44,519 nt of DNA from Phocaeicola faecicola. Its GTDB lineage: Bacteria > Bacteroidota > Bacteroidia > Bacteroidales > Bacteroidaceae. The DNA lies in the NCBI RefSeq assembly GCF_013618865.1, contig NZ_JABSOE010000036.1, positions 1 to 44,519 of the forward strand, given 5' to 3'. The translations under genes were made by a program, and so were the position numbers. Shown piece after piece: positions 24,619-34,446 of the stretch (within the stretch, counting starts at the first letter, position 1; each line of letters begins with the position of its first letter). The notes below the pieces were generated by a model, which was given only the letters and a program-made list of their open reading frames with translations, ran no database searches and was not told the DNA's origin.

Positions 24619-25092
24619 ATGAGCAGCTATTTGGAAAAACTGGACAAAGTAGACTTACAGATACTCCGTACCCTGCAGGAGAACTCACGCCTGACAACCA
24701 AAGAACTGGCCACACGGGTGAGTCTGTCTTCCACCCCCGTGTTCGAACGCCTGAAACGCCTGGAGGCCAACGGATACATCAAAAAATACATTGCGGTACT
24801 GGATGCCGAGAAGCTGAACCAGGGCTTCATGGTATTCTGCAAGGTCAAGATGCAGCACATGAACTACGACATTGCCGTCCAGTTTGCCGAAATCATCTCA
24901 GGCATACCCGAAGTTACCGAATGCTACAACATCTCGGGCAGCTTCGACTACCTGCTCAAGATACATGCCCCGGATATGAAATACTACCAGAGCTTCATAC
25001 TGAACGTGCTGGGAAGAGTAGAGAACCTCTCTTCGCTCGAAAGTGTCTTTGTAATGGACGTCATCAAGCACGAATACGGCATACACATCTAG
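24619..25092 (+). CDS. Lrp/AsnC-family transcriptional regulator
   Basis: A 157-residue regulator of normal Lrp/AsnC length. The winged helix covers about 8-60 (VDLQILRTLQENSRLTTKEL, VSLSSTPVFERLKRLEANGYI). The RAM ligand-binding/oligomerisation domain covers about 70-150 (FCKVKMQHMNYDIAVQF, ITECYNISGSFDYLLKI-like stretch, SLESVFVMDVIKHEYGI). It lies divergent from metY with back-to-back promoters, which suggests control of sulfur amino-acid synthesis in response to an amino acid; this is inference. Confidence 0.93.
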   Translation: MSSYLEKLDKVDLQILRTLQENSRLTTKELATRVSLSSTPVFERLKRLEANGYIKKYIAVLDAEKLNQGFMVFCKVKMQHMNYDIAVQFAEIISGIPEVTECYNISGSFDYLLKIHAPDMKYYQSFILNVLGRVENLSSLESVFVMDVIKHEYGIHI

Positions 25093-25135
25093 CAGCGGAG
25101 ACCGGAGGCACGCATCCTCCCTCCTATAACACACA

Positions 25136-25165
25136 GGGGCTGTCTCACCGCAATGAGACAGCCCC
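25136..25165. terminator. 12-bp perfect hairpin after the Lrp-type gene
   Basis: GGGGCTGTCTCA (25136-25147) and TGAGACAGCCCC (25154-25165) flank a 6-base loop. It is very stable but lacks a following T run, so it may be a repeat-type hairpin instead of a classic terminator. Confidence 0.6.
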
Positions 25166-25216
25166 CGCATCCTCCGCCAGCCGGACCCGGAAGGCGGATT
25201 CAGGAACTTTTCCGGC

Positions 25217-26911
25217 TTACGCCTTTTTCTCTTTTACATCCGAATGTGCCTCGACCACGTTCACCACGTAATCTCCCAGTTTCTCACATTCAGCGATAAT
25301 ATCCATATAGTGTACCCCCATCTGGTAACTGTATTCTTTATTGTTGACGTCAATCACGTTCTGGTTCTTCAGCTGACTGCGGTAGTTGTTGATTTCATTC
25401 TCGATATTGAACGAACGGTTGACATCTACCTGACGGTGTGTATCCTCTACCAGTGCAATCATCTGTGTGAGGGCGTCATCGGTAAGCTGGAACATCTGAT
25501 GTATGTGCTCATACTGCTTGGGAGTAAAATCGGTATCTCCCCTGCGCTTGCGGTTGATGGTACGTGCCAGGTTATAACAGCTGTCTCCGATACTTTCAAT
25601 CTCGGTAACCTCACGCAGCATTTCACGGATCTGCAACTTACTTTCCGAGCTCAGTCTTCCTTCCGACACCTGGTTCAGGTAATTGGCAATTTCCACCTCC
25701 ATGTTGTCACTGATGTTCTCATATTTCTCAATCCGGCTGAAAAGCTTGTTGAAATCATTCTCGTTCTCCGTATGCAGCAGGTCGCGCACCATGCGGAACA
25801 TCCGCTGTATCCGTTCGGCAAACAGATTGATTTCCTTGCGTGCCTGCAGGATAGAAAGTTCTGCCGTAGAGAGCATACCTCCGGTAATGAACTGCAGACG
25901 GTATTCCTCTTCCTGTTCCTTCTGCGGTACCACCTTGCAAACGGTTTTCTCGATAAACTTCACGAACCAGATCAGGATCAGTACGTTGCAGACATTGAAG
26001 CACGTATGGAAAGCCGACAGTTTGAATGAGACAGCCACACCTCCGGCCTCACTGATATTCATGAAGTCGGCAATGATCCAGTCGACCATATTCAGGAAAG
26101 GCTCGAAGAGACACAGCACCCAGACCACTCCGAAAAGGTTGAACATCAGATGCGCCACAGCCGCCCGCCGTGCCTGGGTATTGGCCGTCAGAGCCGCCAG
26201 ATTCGCCGTAATCGTCGTACCGATGTTCTCTCCCAGTACCAGAGCCGCTCCCAGTTCAAAGCTGATCCATCCGTTGGCACACATGATCAGCGTAATAGCC
26301 ATCGTAGCCGCCGAAGCCTGCACAATCATGGTCAGCACGGCACCGATGAGCACGAACAGGATGACAGAGAGGAACCCCATATCCGTATAATTCTGTACAA
26401 AGGCCAGCATATCCGGATTATGGCTCAAGTCGGGCGCATTCACTTTCAGCAAGTTAAGTCCCATGAAAAGGAAAGCAAAACCAAAGATAAACTCCCCGAC
26501 CGATTTACGGGAACTTTTCTGAGAAAACAAAAGTGGAATACCAATCGCCAGAAGAGGCAGCGAGAAGGCAGAAATATCAACTTTAAATCCTAGGGTAGAG
26601 ATGATCCACGCAGTCACGGTAGTACCGATATTGGCTCCCATAATCACTCCGATTGACTGGGAAAGCGTAAGGAGTCCTGCGTTTACGAAACTGACGACCA
26701 TAACTGTCGTTGCCGAAGAAGATTGAATCAGGGCAGTAATGAGCATACCTGTCAGTACACCGGTCACCCGATTGGTGGTCATTGCAGTCAGGATACTGCG
26801 AAGACGGTCGCCCGCAAACTTCTGCAGTCCCTCACTCATGATTTTCATTCCATAAAGGAAAAGCGCCAGCGATCCGAGCAGCGCTAAAAAATCATAAAAA
26901 GTATATTCCAT
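25217..26911 (-). CDS. Na/Pi cotransporter family protein with PhoU-like domain
   Basis: A 564-residue inner-membrane phosphate transporter. The first 320 residues form two inverted Na/Pi-cotransporter repeats: GSLALFLYGMKIMSEGL, the QSSSATTVMVVSFVNAGLL motif and GANIGTTVTAWI, then a second ASAATMAITLI and GENIGTTITANLAAL. The C-terminal 200 residues are helical and PhoU-like (ESIGDSCYNLARTINR, then CEKLGDYVVNVVEAH). This two-part architecture is standard for bacterial NptA-type proteins. The PhoU-like half probably regulates uptake. The upstream neighbour is divergent. Confidence 0.93.
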   Translation of the reverse strand: MEYTFYDFLALLGSLALFLYGMKIMSEGLQKFAGDRLRSILTAMTTNRVTGVLTGMLITALIQSSSATTVMVVSFVNAGLLTLSQSIGVIMGANIGTTVTAWIISTLGFKVDISAFSLPLLAIGIPLLFSQKSSRKSVGEFIFGFAFLFMGLNLLKVNAPDLSHNPDMLAFVQNYTDMGFLSVILFVLIGAVLTMIVQASAATMAITLIMCANGWISFELGAALVLGENIGTTITANLAALTANTQARRAAVAHLMFNLFGVVWVLCLFEPFLNMVDWIIADFMNISEAGGVAVSFKLSAFHTCFNVCNVLILIWFVKFIEKTVCKVVPQKEQEEEYRLQFITGGMLSTAELSILQARKEINLFAERIQRMFRMVRDLLHTENENDFNKLFSRIEKYENISDNMEVEIANYLNQVSEGRLSSESKLQIREMLREVTEIESIGDSCYNLARTINRKRRGDTDFTPKQYEHIHQMFQLTDDALTQMIALVEDTHRQVDVNRSFNIENEINNYRSQLKNQNVIDVNNKEYSYQMGVHYMDIIAECEKLGDYVVNVVEAHSDVKEKKA

Positions 26912-27002
26912 CAGTAATTAATTAAGCTGGAGATAGGCTTATAACTTTTTATTGCGTAAATTACCTGCCTATTCAACCATGTTAGTAATACATATTACAA
27001 TT

Positions 27003-28667
27003 ATGCTACAAATATATTGCAAAAATAACAATTTAACAAAAGAATTCCCTGTGGGAAGTTCTCTTTTGGACATTTACAGCGGCCTGGACCTGAATATGCC
27101 CTATGGTCCGGTCAGCGCCAAGGTCAACAACAAGGTAGAAGGGCTTAATTTCCGGGTATATTACAATAAAGACGTAGAGTTTCTCGACATTACCAACCCC
27201 TCGGGAATGCGTACCTATGTGCGTTCGCTCTGCTTCATCCTGGTAAAGGCTGTAAAAGACCTGTATCCTACGGGCAGCATCTCGCTCGAACACCCGGTAT
27301 CGAAAGGATATTACTGCCACCTGCACCTCGACCGCAGCATCGGACTGGACGACGTAAGCCGGATCAAGCAGCGGATGAAAGAGCTGATAGCGGCCGACCT
27401 GCCTTTCGAGCGCATTGAATGCCACACCGAAAAAGCCGTCGGCCTGTTCCGCTCACAGGGCATGGAAGACAAGGTAAAACTGCTGCAGACCAGCGGACAG
27501 CTCTATACTTTCTATTACCGGCTGGAAGACTGTATCGATTACTATTACGGCAGCCTGGTTCCCAGCACGGGATACATCCGCCAGTTCGATATCGTAAAAT
27601 ACTACGACGGACTGCTGCTGCGCATTCCCGACCGCCAGCATCCCGAAAAGCTGGAAGAGGTAGTCAAACAGGAAAAAATGCTGGAAGTCTTTCAGGAATA
27701 CCGCCGCTGGAACCAGATTCTGGGAATCAGCACCGTAGGCGATTTCAACATTGCCTGCAACGCCGGACATGCCACCGACCTTATCAACGTATCGGAAGCC
27801 TTGCAGGAAAAGAAAATCGCACAGATAGCCGACGAGATTACGCACCGTAACCAGAACGGACAGCGGGTGAAACTGATACTGATCTCAGGCCCGTCGTCAT
27901 CGGGTAAGACTACCTTCAGCAAGCGTCTCAGCATACAACTGATGACCAATGGCATGAAACCGTATCCCATCTCACTGGACGACTATTTCGTAAACCGGGA
28001 AAACACCCCGAAAGACGAAAACGGAAATTATGATTTTGAATCGCTGGAGGCACTCGACAGACCGTTCTTCGAAGCACAGCTGAAAGACCTGCTCGACGGA
28101 AAGGAAATAGAACTTCCCCGCTTCAACTTCACTACCGGAAGACGGGAAATGAGCGGAAACAAACTGAAAATCGATGAGCACATGGTATTGATTCTGGAAG
28201 GCATCCACGCCCTGAATCCGGCGCTGACTCCGAACATTCCGGCCGAAAACAAGTTCAAGATTTATGTATCGGCACTTACTACCATCCTGCTCGACAACCA
28301 TAATTATATCCCGACTACCGACAACCGGTTGCTGCGACGGATCATCCGCGACTACAAATACCGGAACTATTCGGCCGAGGAAACCATCTCACGCTGGGGC
28401 AGCGTACGCAAGGGAGAAGACAAATGGATTTTCCCGTATCAGGAGTATGCCGATGCCATGTTCAACTCGGCCCTGCTGTTCGAGCTGGCCGTACTGAAAG
28501 ACTATGCGGAACCCATTCTGAGGAAGGTACCCAACAACCGGCCCGAATATTCGGAATCCCACCGGCTGTTGCGCTTCCTGGAATATTTTGTATCGGTTCC
28601 CGACCAGGAAATCCCGCCCACCTCACTGCTGAGGGAGTTTCTGGGAGGAAGCAGTTTCAGGTACTGA
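27003..28667 (+). CDS. Nucleoside (uridine-type) kinase with TGS-like N-terminal domain
   Basis: A 554-residue cytoplasmic protein. The N-terminal region (MLQIYCKNNNLTKEFPVGSS) is TGS-like and runs into a ThrRS-like editing-type region (about 60-200, including HPVSKGYYCHLHLD). The C-terminal 270 residues form a uridine-kinase/phosphoribulokinase P-loop domain with Walker A GPSSSGKTTFSKRL (near 282), the ISLDDYFVNRENTPKDENG substrate loop and VLILEGIHALNP. This fusion is common in Bacteroidales and Clostridia and is annotated as nucleoside kinase. The ATG at 27003 gives the normal family N terminus; longer in-frame starts (26952, 26979) lack it. Confidence 0.9.
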   Translation: MLQIYCKNNNLTKEFPVGSSLLDIYSGLDLNMPYGPVSAKVNNKVEGLNFRVYYNKDVEFLDITNPSGMRTYVRSLCFILVKAVKDLYPTGSISLEHPVSKGYYCHLHLDRSIGLDDVSRIKQRMKELIAADLPFERIECHTEKAVGLFRSQGMEDKVKLLQTSGQLYTFYYRLEDCIDYYYGSLVPSTGYIRQFDIVKYYDGLLLRIPDRQHPEKLEEVVKQEKMLEVFQEYRRWNQILGISTVGDFNIACNAGHATDLINVSEALQEKKIAQIADEITHRNQNGQRVKLILISGPSSSGKTTFSKRLSIQLMTNGMKPYPISLDDYFVNRENTPKDENGNYDFESLEALDRPFFEAQLKDLLDGKEIELPRFNFTTGRREMSGNKLKIDEHMVLILEGIHALNPALTPNIPAENKFKIYVSALTTILLDNHNYIPTTDNRLLRRIIRDYKYRNYSAEETISRWGSVRKGEDKWIFPYQEYADAMFNSALLFELAVLKDYAEPILRKVPNNRPEYSESHRLLRFLEYFVSVPDQEIPPTSLLREFLGGSSFRY

Positions 28668-28736
28668 CATGCATCTGCCGGAACATATCTCCGGCACCCC
28701 TTCCGGAACATCACCGGCCCAAGGCCCTGTAAAGCA

Positions 28737-28783
28737 TCAATGCCGCACCCCCGTAAAACGGAAGTGCGGCATTGACAGTTTTT
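28737..28783 (+). terminator. Nucleoside kinase terminator
   Basis: TCAATGCCGCAC (28737-28748) pairs perfectly with GTGCGGCATTGA (28764-28775), then CAGTTTTT. Confidence 0.9.
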
Positions 28784-28807
28784 ATAGGCCCGGACAGGAC
28801 TCCGGAT

Positions 28808-30166
28808 TTATTTGATATTAGCTTCTTCGAGCTTGTATCCGTACTTACGGTCGGCCAGTTTCAATGCAAAGGCAATGAACAGCGACAATACCGCAATACC
28901 GGTGAAGATACACATCGGCAGCGTATAGTCGTAAAGATTGGCTCCCGATTCGGTCTTACCTACCACACAGAACTCTTTGAGCACAGCCCCTATCAGTGTA
29001 GGAATTCCCCAAAGACCGATATTCTGGATAAAGAAAATCAGTGCATAAGCCGTTCCCAACTGGTGTGAAGGGAAGATTTTGGCAACCGAAGGCCACATGG
29101 CCGACGGCACCAGCGAAAAGGCGATACCCAGCAGAATCATCAGCAGGATGGCTATAAAAGAACTGGTGATGAACGGAAGTGCGTAAATAAGGTGTACGCA
29201 AATCAGCATGAAAGATCCCAGCATCATGATAGAAGCTGCCTTTCCACGCTTGTCGACCATACCACCGAATACCGGAGTCAGGAACAATGCTCCCAAGGCC
29301 GGCAGACCGGCAAAGAATCCGGCTACATTCTCATCGATGCCATATTTACTGATCATCAGCTCTGAAGCGAATTTCTGGAAAGGGAACACACAGGAATAAA
29401 ACAGCACGCACAGCAATGCAATCAGCCAGAATCCCGGGTTAGACAGGATCTTTGCCACATCACGGAACGAGAACTTTTCTTCGGGTGACGCATCCGGTTC
29501 GGCTTCTATCTGACGGTCGAGCTTCTTGTCGAGCACAGAGAAAGCAAAAAAGGCAATCAGTCCTCCTACCAGACAGACCAGACCGATCAGCACCGGTGTA
29601 GTAATCTCATAAGAACGGGAAATAGGAATAGCCACGGCATAAGCAGCCTGCGAACCGATACGCGCCAGTGCCACCTGCACTCCCATCGCAGTAGCCATTT
29701 CTTTTCCACGGAACCATTTTGCAATCATCTTGGTCACGGTAATACCTGCCACCTCGGCGCCGACACCGAAAATAGAATAACCCACAGAGGCAACAAACAC
29801 ACTGATGCGGTAACCCATCACCATCGCCTCATCATCTACCATACAGGTCATGGCATAATATTCCAGTCCGGTACCCAGCACCATCAGTACGGTAGCCAGC
29901 TTTCCGGTAAACCGGATACCGAAACGGTCAAGAATCAGTCCTCCCCAGATCAGCATCAAAAAGAATACATTCAGAAAGCTGTACGCGCCGGTATACAATC
30001 CGAACGCACTGCTGTCCCATTTCAGTTCGGTTTCGAGCATGGTCTTCAAAGGCGCCACCACATCGTTCACATAATATGCCGCCATCATTGTAAAGGCCAC
30101 AATGGCCAAAGCGCCCCAACGCACGGCCCGAGAATCATTCAATCTTTTCATTTTTGTTTCTTCCAT
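28808..30166 (-). CDS. Major facilitator superfamily transporter
   Basis: A 452-residue inner-membrane transporter with about 12 hydrophobic segments split by a charged central loop (KKLDRQIEAEPDASPEEK). The MFS signature GLILDRFGIRFTGKL follows TM2, and its counterpart GGMVDKRGKAASI occurs in the second half. The substrate cannot be told; WFRGKEMATAMG and SLVPSAMWPSVAKIFP are like those of organic-anion and nitrate/sugar-acid transporters of the family. The start at 30166 (MEETKMKRLNDSR) fits the promoter 46 bases upstream better than the longer frame from 30214, which overlaps the -7 box. Confidence 0.9.
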   Translation of the reverse strand: MEETKMKRLNDSRAVRWGALAIVAFTMMAAYYVNDVVAPLKTMLETELKWDSSAFGLYTGAYSFLNVFFLMLIWGGLILDRFGIRFTGKLATVLMVLGTGLEYYAMTCMVDDEAMVMGYRISVFVASVGYSIFGVGAEVAGITVTKMIAKWFRGKEMATAMGVQVALARIGSQAAYAVAIPISRSYEITTPVLIGLVCLVGGLIAFFAFSVLDKKLDRQIEAEPDASPEEKFSFRDVAKILSNPGFWLIALLCVLFYSCVFPFQKFASELMISKYGIDENVAGFFAGLPALGALFLTPVFGGMVDKRGKAASIMMLGSFMLICVHLIYALPFITSSFIAILLMILLGIAFSLVPSAMWPSVAKIFPSHQLGTAYALIFFIQNIGLWGIPTLIGAVLKEFCVVGKTESGANLYDYTLPMCIFTGIAVLSLFIAFALKLADRKYGYKLEEANIK

Positions 30167-30211
30167 CGTTATTATATTATTAATTTTCCTTTCATCTTTG
30201 ATAAAACGTGA

Positions 30212-30219
30212 CAAAGATA
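30212..30219 (-). promoter_or_regulatory. MFS gene promoter -7 box
   Basis: TATCTTTG on the - strand, 46 bases before the chosen start. It argues against a start at 30214. Confidence 0.65.
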
Positions 30220-30261
30220 CATTTTTTCAGCCGTTTTTATTTCATTATTCAAAATAACTTC

Positions 30262-30269
30262 TAACTTTG
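30262..30269 (+). promoter_or_regulatory. DUF3332 gene promoter -7 box
   Basis: TAACTTTG fits TAnnTTTG and lies 56 bases before the start codon, divergent from the MFS promoter. Confidence 0.6.
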
Positions 30270-30325
30270 TAGTATCCTAATTATATAAAAAAGCAGATAT
30301 CATTAACTTATTAAAATATCAAGCC

Positions 30326-30877
30326 ATGAGAAAGACTAAAATAACAGCAATCTGTGCCATATTGAGCGGAAGTTTACTTTTTTCTTCCTGCATTGGTTCA
30401 TTCGGTCTGTGGAGTCAGTTGAAAGACTGGAACCAGAGTTTGGGCAACAAGTTCGTAAATGAGATTGTATTCCTGGCCTTCCATATTGTTCCTGTATACG
30501 AAGTGGCATATTTAGCCGATGTAATTGTACTGAACTCCATTGAATTCTGGAGCGGTTCCAATCCGGTTGCGGAAGTCGGCACCGTAAAGACAGTCAAAGG
30601 AGAAAACGGAGAATACCTGGTACGCACCAATGCCGACGGCTATACCATCACCAAGAAAGGTGAGGAAGGTCAGTCAGTCGATTTGGTCTACAATCAGGAA
30701 AACCGTACCTGGAATGCTGTATACGAAGACAAATCATACGAGCTGATTACCATGAACGAAGACGGCACCATCACGTTCAAGCAGAAAGACGGTACCCCGA
30801 TGACAGTCACTCCCGACCTGATGGGTGTATCTGCCATGCGTGCCCAGAACGGCTCACTGTTCTTTGCTGCAAGATAA
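30326..30877 (+). CDS. DUF3332 family lipoprotein
   Basis: A 183-residue lipoprotein (LLFSSC, Cys22) of the DUF3332 family. The hallmark block IGSFGLWSQLKDWNQSLGNKF, VNEIVFLAFHIVPVYEVAYL and NSIEFWSGSNP is present, with two hydrophobic segments after the anchor. The C-terminal half is a set of short beta hairpins (TVKGENGEYLVRTNADGYTI, TWNAVYEDKSYELI). Function of the family is unknown. It has its own promoter and terminator. Confidence 0.88.
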   Translation: MRKTKITAICAILSGSLLFSSCIGSFGLWSQLKDWNQSLGNKFVNEIVFLAFHIVPVYEVAYLADVIVLNSIEFWSGSNPVAEVGTVKTVKGENGEYLVRTNADGYTITKKGEEGQSVDLVYNQENRTWNAVYEDKSYELITMNEDGTITFKQKDGTPMTVTPDLMGVSAMRAQNGSLFFAAR

Positions 30878-30903
30878 GCGTTGTCTTTTCAACCTGTGAT
30901 ACT

Positions 30904-30939
30904 GCGTCCGATGAATCTGCCGCAAGATTTATCGGACGC
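30904..30939 (+). terminator. Terminator of the DUF3332 gene
   Basis: GCGTCCGATGAATCT (30904-30918) pairs with AGATTTATCGGACGC (30925-30939) with one G-T pair. The T-rich stretch TGCTCTTTTAT follows. Confidence 0.65.
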
Positions 30940-31077
30940 TGCTCTTTTATATAAAGAATAATTACTTATCCGGCAAACATTCCGGGCCCTACCTTTGTTA
31001 TATATAAATTAAAAAATGCTGTCCTGCATTTCAAGACACAGAAATACTAGACTTACATTTACATATTCAAGAATTTT

Positions 31078-32644
31078 ATGAGAAAACTACCCCTGTTGGC
31101 ACTCTCAGTGCTTATGTGCGGCATGCTTTGCTCCGGATGCGAGAAAAAAGAACCGGAAATCCCCAAGGCACCGGAAAAGACCGAAGAAAAGGATTCAGAA
31201 AAAGACCCGGAACAGACCGGTGACACCACAGAAGAGAAAACACCGGAAGAGGAAAATCCACAAACCACTCCCGAGCAGATGAGTGAACTGTTCAAGAAAC
31301 TGACCAACGGAGTATTACGTGGAGAACAGGCAATAGATGTCCGTGAATTCCACATTCCCCAAACCAAGGCCGACAGTATCTATCAGCAGTTTCTGGCAGA
31401 AACCCCTTTATTGTTCCACCTGAAGATGAGCGGAAATATCGGATACCGGACCGACATAGACAATCCGGAAAACCTGAAGGCCTTCCTCCCCCGATATGCC
31501 GTAAACCCCAGCCATATGCAGGATGTATTCCCGCAGATGGAAGAAAGCCTGGCCGAATACTATTCACAGCTAGACTACAGAATGACAGCACCCGAAATAG
31601 CCTATACTCTTTATCAGAAAGTATGCAAGGAGGTCATCTACGGACAAATGAACGAAGAATATCCCCTATCTGGCATACAGTGCCTTCTCGGCTGTAGGAG
31701 TCTTCCTGCCTAAAAAAGCAGTCTGCCAAGGATACAGCCTTTCTTATTCACTGCTGATGAACGGCATCGGAATTACTACAGACTACGTTACCGGTCAGGC
31801 CACGAACACTCAGGGACATGTATGGAACCGGATTTACATCGACGGAAACTGGTATCATGCAGATGCAACCTTTGACGATGCAAGCACGCAGAGGCAGAAA
31901 AACATGAGCAGCATCAATAAATATTTTCTATGCTCCGACGAACTGTTCTACACGGCATTCGGACATCCTAGGCCCCATACCAATCTGGCGCCACGGATTT
32001 ACCTGAAAGCCGGCACCCGATTCGACGATGAATCGTGTGTAATAAGACGGTACGACGCCAACAACCGGATAACCAAGACCGAAGCCCTGTATGCCGATGG
32101 AAACTGGTATTATGTATCCCAAAAAGACGAAAAGATGGCAATCATAAAGAGCGACTTTTCAGGAAGCCGCCGGACGGTACTAAGGCAACTGCAAACCGAC
32201 TCCAGAGCGGGTATTATAGACAAATTGAAACTTACTCAAGATCGGATTTACTTCATTGACCACCTGGACGGCAGCTATCACATCTGCTCAATGAACTACG
32301 ACGGAAACGATTTCAGAAAGGAGAAAAAGATTTCGTTTATAGAAGCATCTTACGATAAACTGAAGTTCACACAGGACGAAAGTCAGCCAATCCATGTATA
32401 CAAAGGAACGGTATCGCTGAAAGCGGAACTGCTGCTTGCCCGGCTGAGACTGCTTTATTACCATGGCGAAGACGATTACTTCAATCTGGAACAGCCTCAG
32501 GCCAAAGAACTGGAACAGCTGATCCGGAAAGCCGAAACCTTCTTGAACGACAAGCATACCGATGAGACACAGGCCGACATGCTTGCCAAGGAACTGAAAG
32601 ACAAACGGAAATCATATACCGTACCCTTATCCATAAAACCCTGA
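31078..32644 (+). pseudogene. Transglutaminase-like lipoprotein with a frameshift
   Basis: A lipoprotein (LCSGC, Cys21) with a Glu/Lys/Pro-rich tether (about 22-65), a helical region and a transglutaminase core whose Cys is in KKAVCQGYS, His in TQGHVWNRI and Asp in HADATFDD. A C-terminal beta-propeller-like region (DGNWYYVSQKDEKMAIIKSD) ends in a helical tail. The frame breaks after VIYGQMNEEYP: the first frame ends at 31713 and the rest continues in another frame to 32644. Removing one C from CCCC at 31663-31666 restores a smooth EEYPYLAYSAFSAVGVF. The total length is 3n+1, so a single base accounts for everything. A real mutation or a sequencing error; the apparent second start at 31757 lies after the catalytic Cys. 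Confidence 0.85.
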
Positions 32645-32680
32645 CAAGGCTCAGGCAGAATCGGGAAAAGTCCCATAAAA

Positions 32681-32720
32681 AAAAGAGTTGCTCCTTCACG
32701 AAGAAAAGAGCAACTCTTTT
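32681..32720. terminator. Bidirectional terminator between convergent genes
   Basis: AAAAGAGTTGCTC (32681-32693) and GAGCAACTCTTTT (32708-32720) pair perfectly over 13 bp, with As on the left and Ts on the right. It serves the transglutaminase gene and the aldolase gene. Confidence 0.9.
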
Positions 32721-32761
32721 ACATTTATAATATAGGTGTATAAAGTCTATATCAATTTAAA

Positions 32762-33769
32762 TTAGCAGTTAGCCAATTTATTGTCAGAACCCAAAACGTT
32801 CAGGATTTTGTGCTTGTACAGTTTTTCCATGTTGTCACGAGCCGGGCCCAGGTATTTACGTGGGTCGAATTCAGCCGGTTTTTCAGCGAAGACTTTACGT
32901 ACAGCAGCAGTCATTGCCAGACGAGAGTCTGAGTCGATGTTGATCTTGCAAACTGCAGATTTAGCAGCCTTACGCAATTCTTCTTCAGGAATACCGATAG
33001 CAGCTTCCAGTTTACCACCATACTTATTGATAGTATCAACTTCGTCCTGAGGAACAGAAGAAGATCCGTGAAGAACGATAGGGAATCCCGGAAGTTTTTC
33101 CATTACAGCATCCAATACTTCGAATGCCAAAGGAGGAGGAACCAGACGACCAGTTGCCGGATCAACGTGGCACTGTTCCGGTTTGAATTTGTAAGCACCG
33201 TGAGAAGTACCGATTGAAATAGCCAATGAATCGCAACCTGTACGAGTAGCGAAGTCGATAACTTCTTCAGGGTTAGTATAAGTGTGGTGTTCTGCACAAA
33301 CTTCATCTTCAACACCAGCCAATACACCCAATTCACCTTCTACAGTTACATCGAACTGATGAGCGTATTCTACAACTTTCTTAGTCAAAGCTACGTTTTC
33401 TTCGTATGGCAGGTGAGAACCGTCGATCATTACTGAAGAGAAACCTGAGTCGATACAGCTCTTGCAAGTTTCGAAAGTATCTCCGTGGTCGAGGTGAAGA
33501 ACGATTTCAGGATGTTCGCAACCCAATTCCTTAGCGTATTCTACAGCACCCTGAGCCATGTAACGCAACAAAGTAGCGTTAGCATACTGACGAGCACCTT
33601 TAGAAACCTGAAGGATTACCGGAGACTTTGTTTCAACTGCAGCCTTGATGATAGCCTGCATCTGTTCCATATTATTGAAGTTGAAAGCAGGGATAGCATA
33701 TCCACCTTTGATTGCTCTGGCAAACATATCTCTTGTGTTAACCAGACCTAAATCTTTGTAATTAACCAT
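32762..33769 (-). CDS. fba: Class II fructose-bisphosphate aldolase
   Basis: A 335-residue zinc-dependent aldolase of glycolysis and gluconeogenesis, splitting fructose 1,6-bisphosphate into two triose phosphates. The zinc and catalytic motifs are intact: LHLDHGD (91-97), DGSHLPYEENV, TVEGELGVLAGVED, GTSHGAYKF and LHGSSSVP. NIDSDSRLAMTAAVRK closes the phosphate site. Codon use is noticeably restricted (GAA, GTA, CGT-type choices), as for a highly expressed gene. It has its own -7 box and a shared terminator. Confidence 0.97.
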   Translation of the reverse strand: MVNYKDLGLVNTRDMFARAIKGGYAIPAFNFNNMEQMQAIIKAAVETKSPVILQVSKGARQYANATLLRYMAQGAVEYAKELGCEHPEIVLHLDHGDTFETCKSCIDSGFSSVMIDGSHLPYEENVALTKKVVEYAHQFDVTVEGELGVLAGVEDEVCAEHHTYTNPEEVIDFATRTGCDSLAISIGTSHGAYKFKPEQCHVDPATGRLVPPPLAFEVLDAVMEKLPGFPIVLHGSSSVPQDEVDTINKYGGKLEAAIGIPEEELRKAAKSAVCKINIDSDSRLAMTAAVRKVFAEKPAEFDPRKYLGPARDNMEKLYKHKILNVLGSDNKLANC

Positions 33770-33810
33770 TGTTGTAATTTTTATAATTGTTAGTGATTAA
33801 ATTCTATGTG

Positions 33811-33818
33811 CAAAAATA
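33811..33818 (-). promoter_or_regulatory. Aldolase promoter -7 box
   Basis: TATTTTTG on the - strand, 42 bases before the aldolase start. The 400-base gap to the L31 gene holds both promoters and nothing else that I can name. Confidence 0.6.
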
Positions 33819-34075
33819 CGAATAAATGAATCAAATGCCTTCTTTTCACTCATGAAAATGCAGGATTAAGGTGTATTTTGACCTAAATCAATGCCGATAA
33901 TGACAATTGAAGGACGGTCTGCAAACTGCATGTTGCAAACAGAAAGCATAAAAAAGCCGGTAATTGCCGGAATGACGGATACTCAGAAAGGACAAAAGAA
34001 AGCAGCAAAGCACTAATATACAGAAGCAAAAACAAAAAAATAGCAAAAAACTTTTTCTATTTCAAATAAAAGCAG

Positions 34076-34083
34076 TATTTTTG
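34076..34083 (+). promoter_or_regulatory. rpmE2 promoter -7 box
   Basis: TATTTTTG followed by C fits TAnnTTTGC, 88 bases before the start codon, leaving a fairly long 5' leader. Confidence 0.6.
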
Positions 34084-34170
34084 CAATCCGAAAATAAAAC
34101 CATTACACACTCGTGTTACCACCATATTTAATATAAACAAGCTAATAATAACAATAAAGTATATACTGAA

Positions 34171-34422
34171 ATGAAAAAAGGCATTCATCCTGAAAACTAC
34201 CGTCCGGTAGTATTTAAAGACATGTCAAACGGTGACATGTTCCTGTCTCGTTCAACTTGTGCTACAAAAGACACAGTAGAATTCGAAGGCGAAACTTATC
34301 CTTGTGTTAAGTTGGAAATCTCCAGCACTTCTCACCCTTTCTACACTGGTAAGTCTAAACTGGTTGACACAGCTGGACGCGTAGATAAGTTCATGAGCCG
34401 TTACAACCGTATCAAAAAGTAA
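34171..34422 (+). CDS. rpmE2: 50S ribosomal protein L31, type B
   Basis: An 83-residue L31 of the zinc-free type B (C-minus) form: [21 protein letters not shown], then [23 protein letters not shown]. The CxxC zinc site of type A is absent; only two scattered Cys remain. Type B is the usual, sometimes only, L31 in Bacteroidales, so it need not signal zinc starvation here. It is monocistronic, followed 24 bases later by a strong terminator. Confidence 0.97.
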   Translation: MKKGIHPENYRPVVFKDMSNGDMFLSRSTCATKDTVEFEGETYPCVKLEISSTSHPFYTGKSKLVDTAGRVDKFMSRYNRIKK

Positions 34423-34446
34423 TTTTGACTACGAATCATGCATAAG

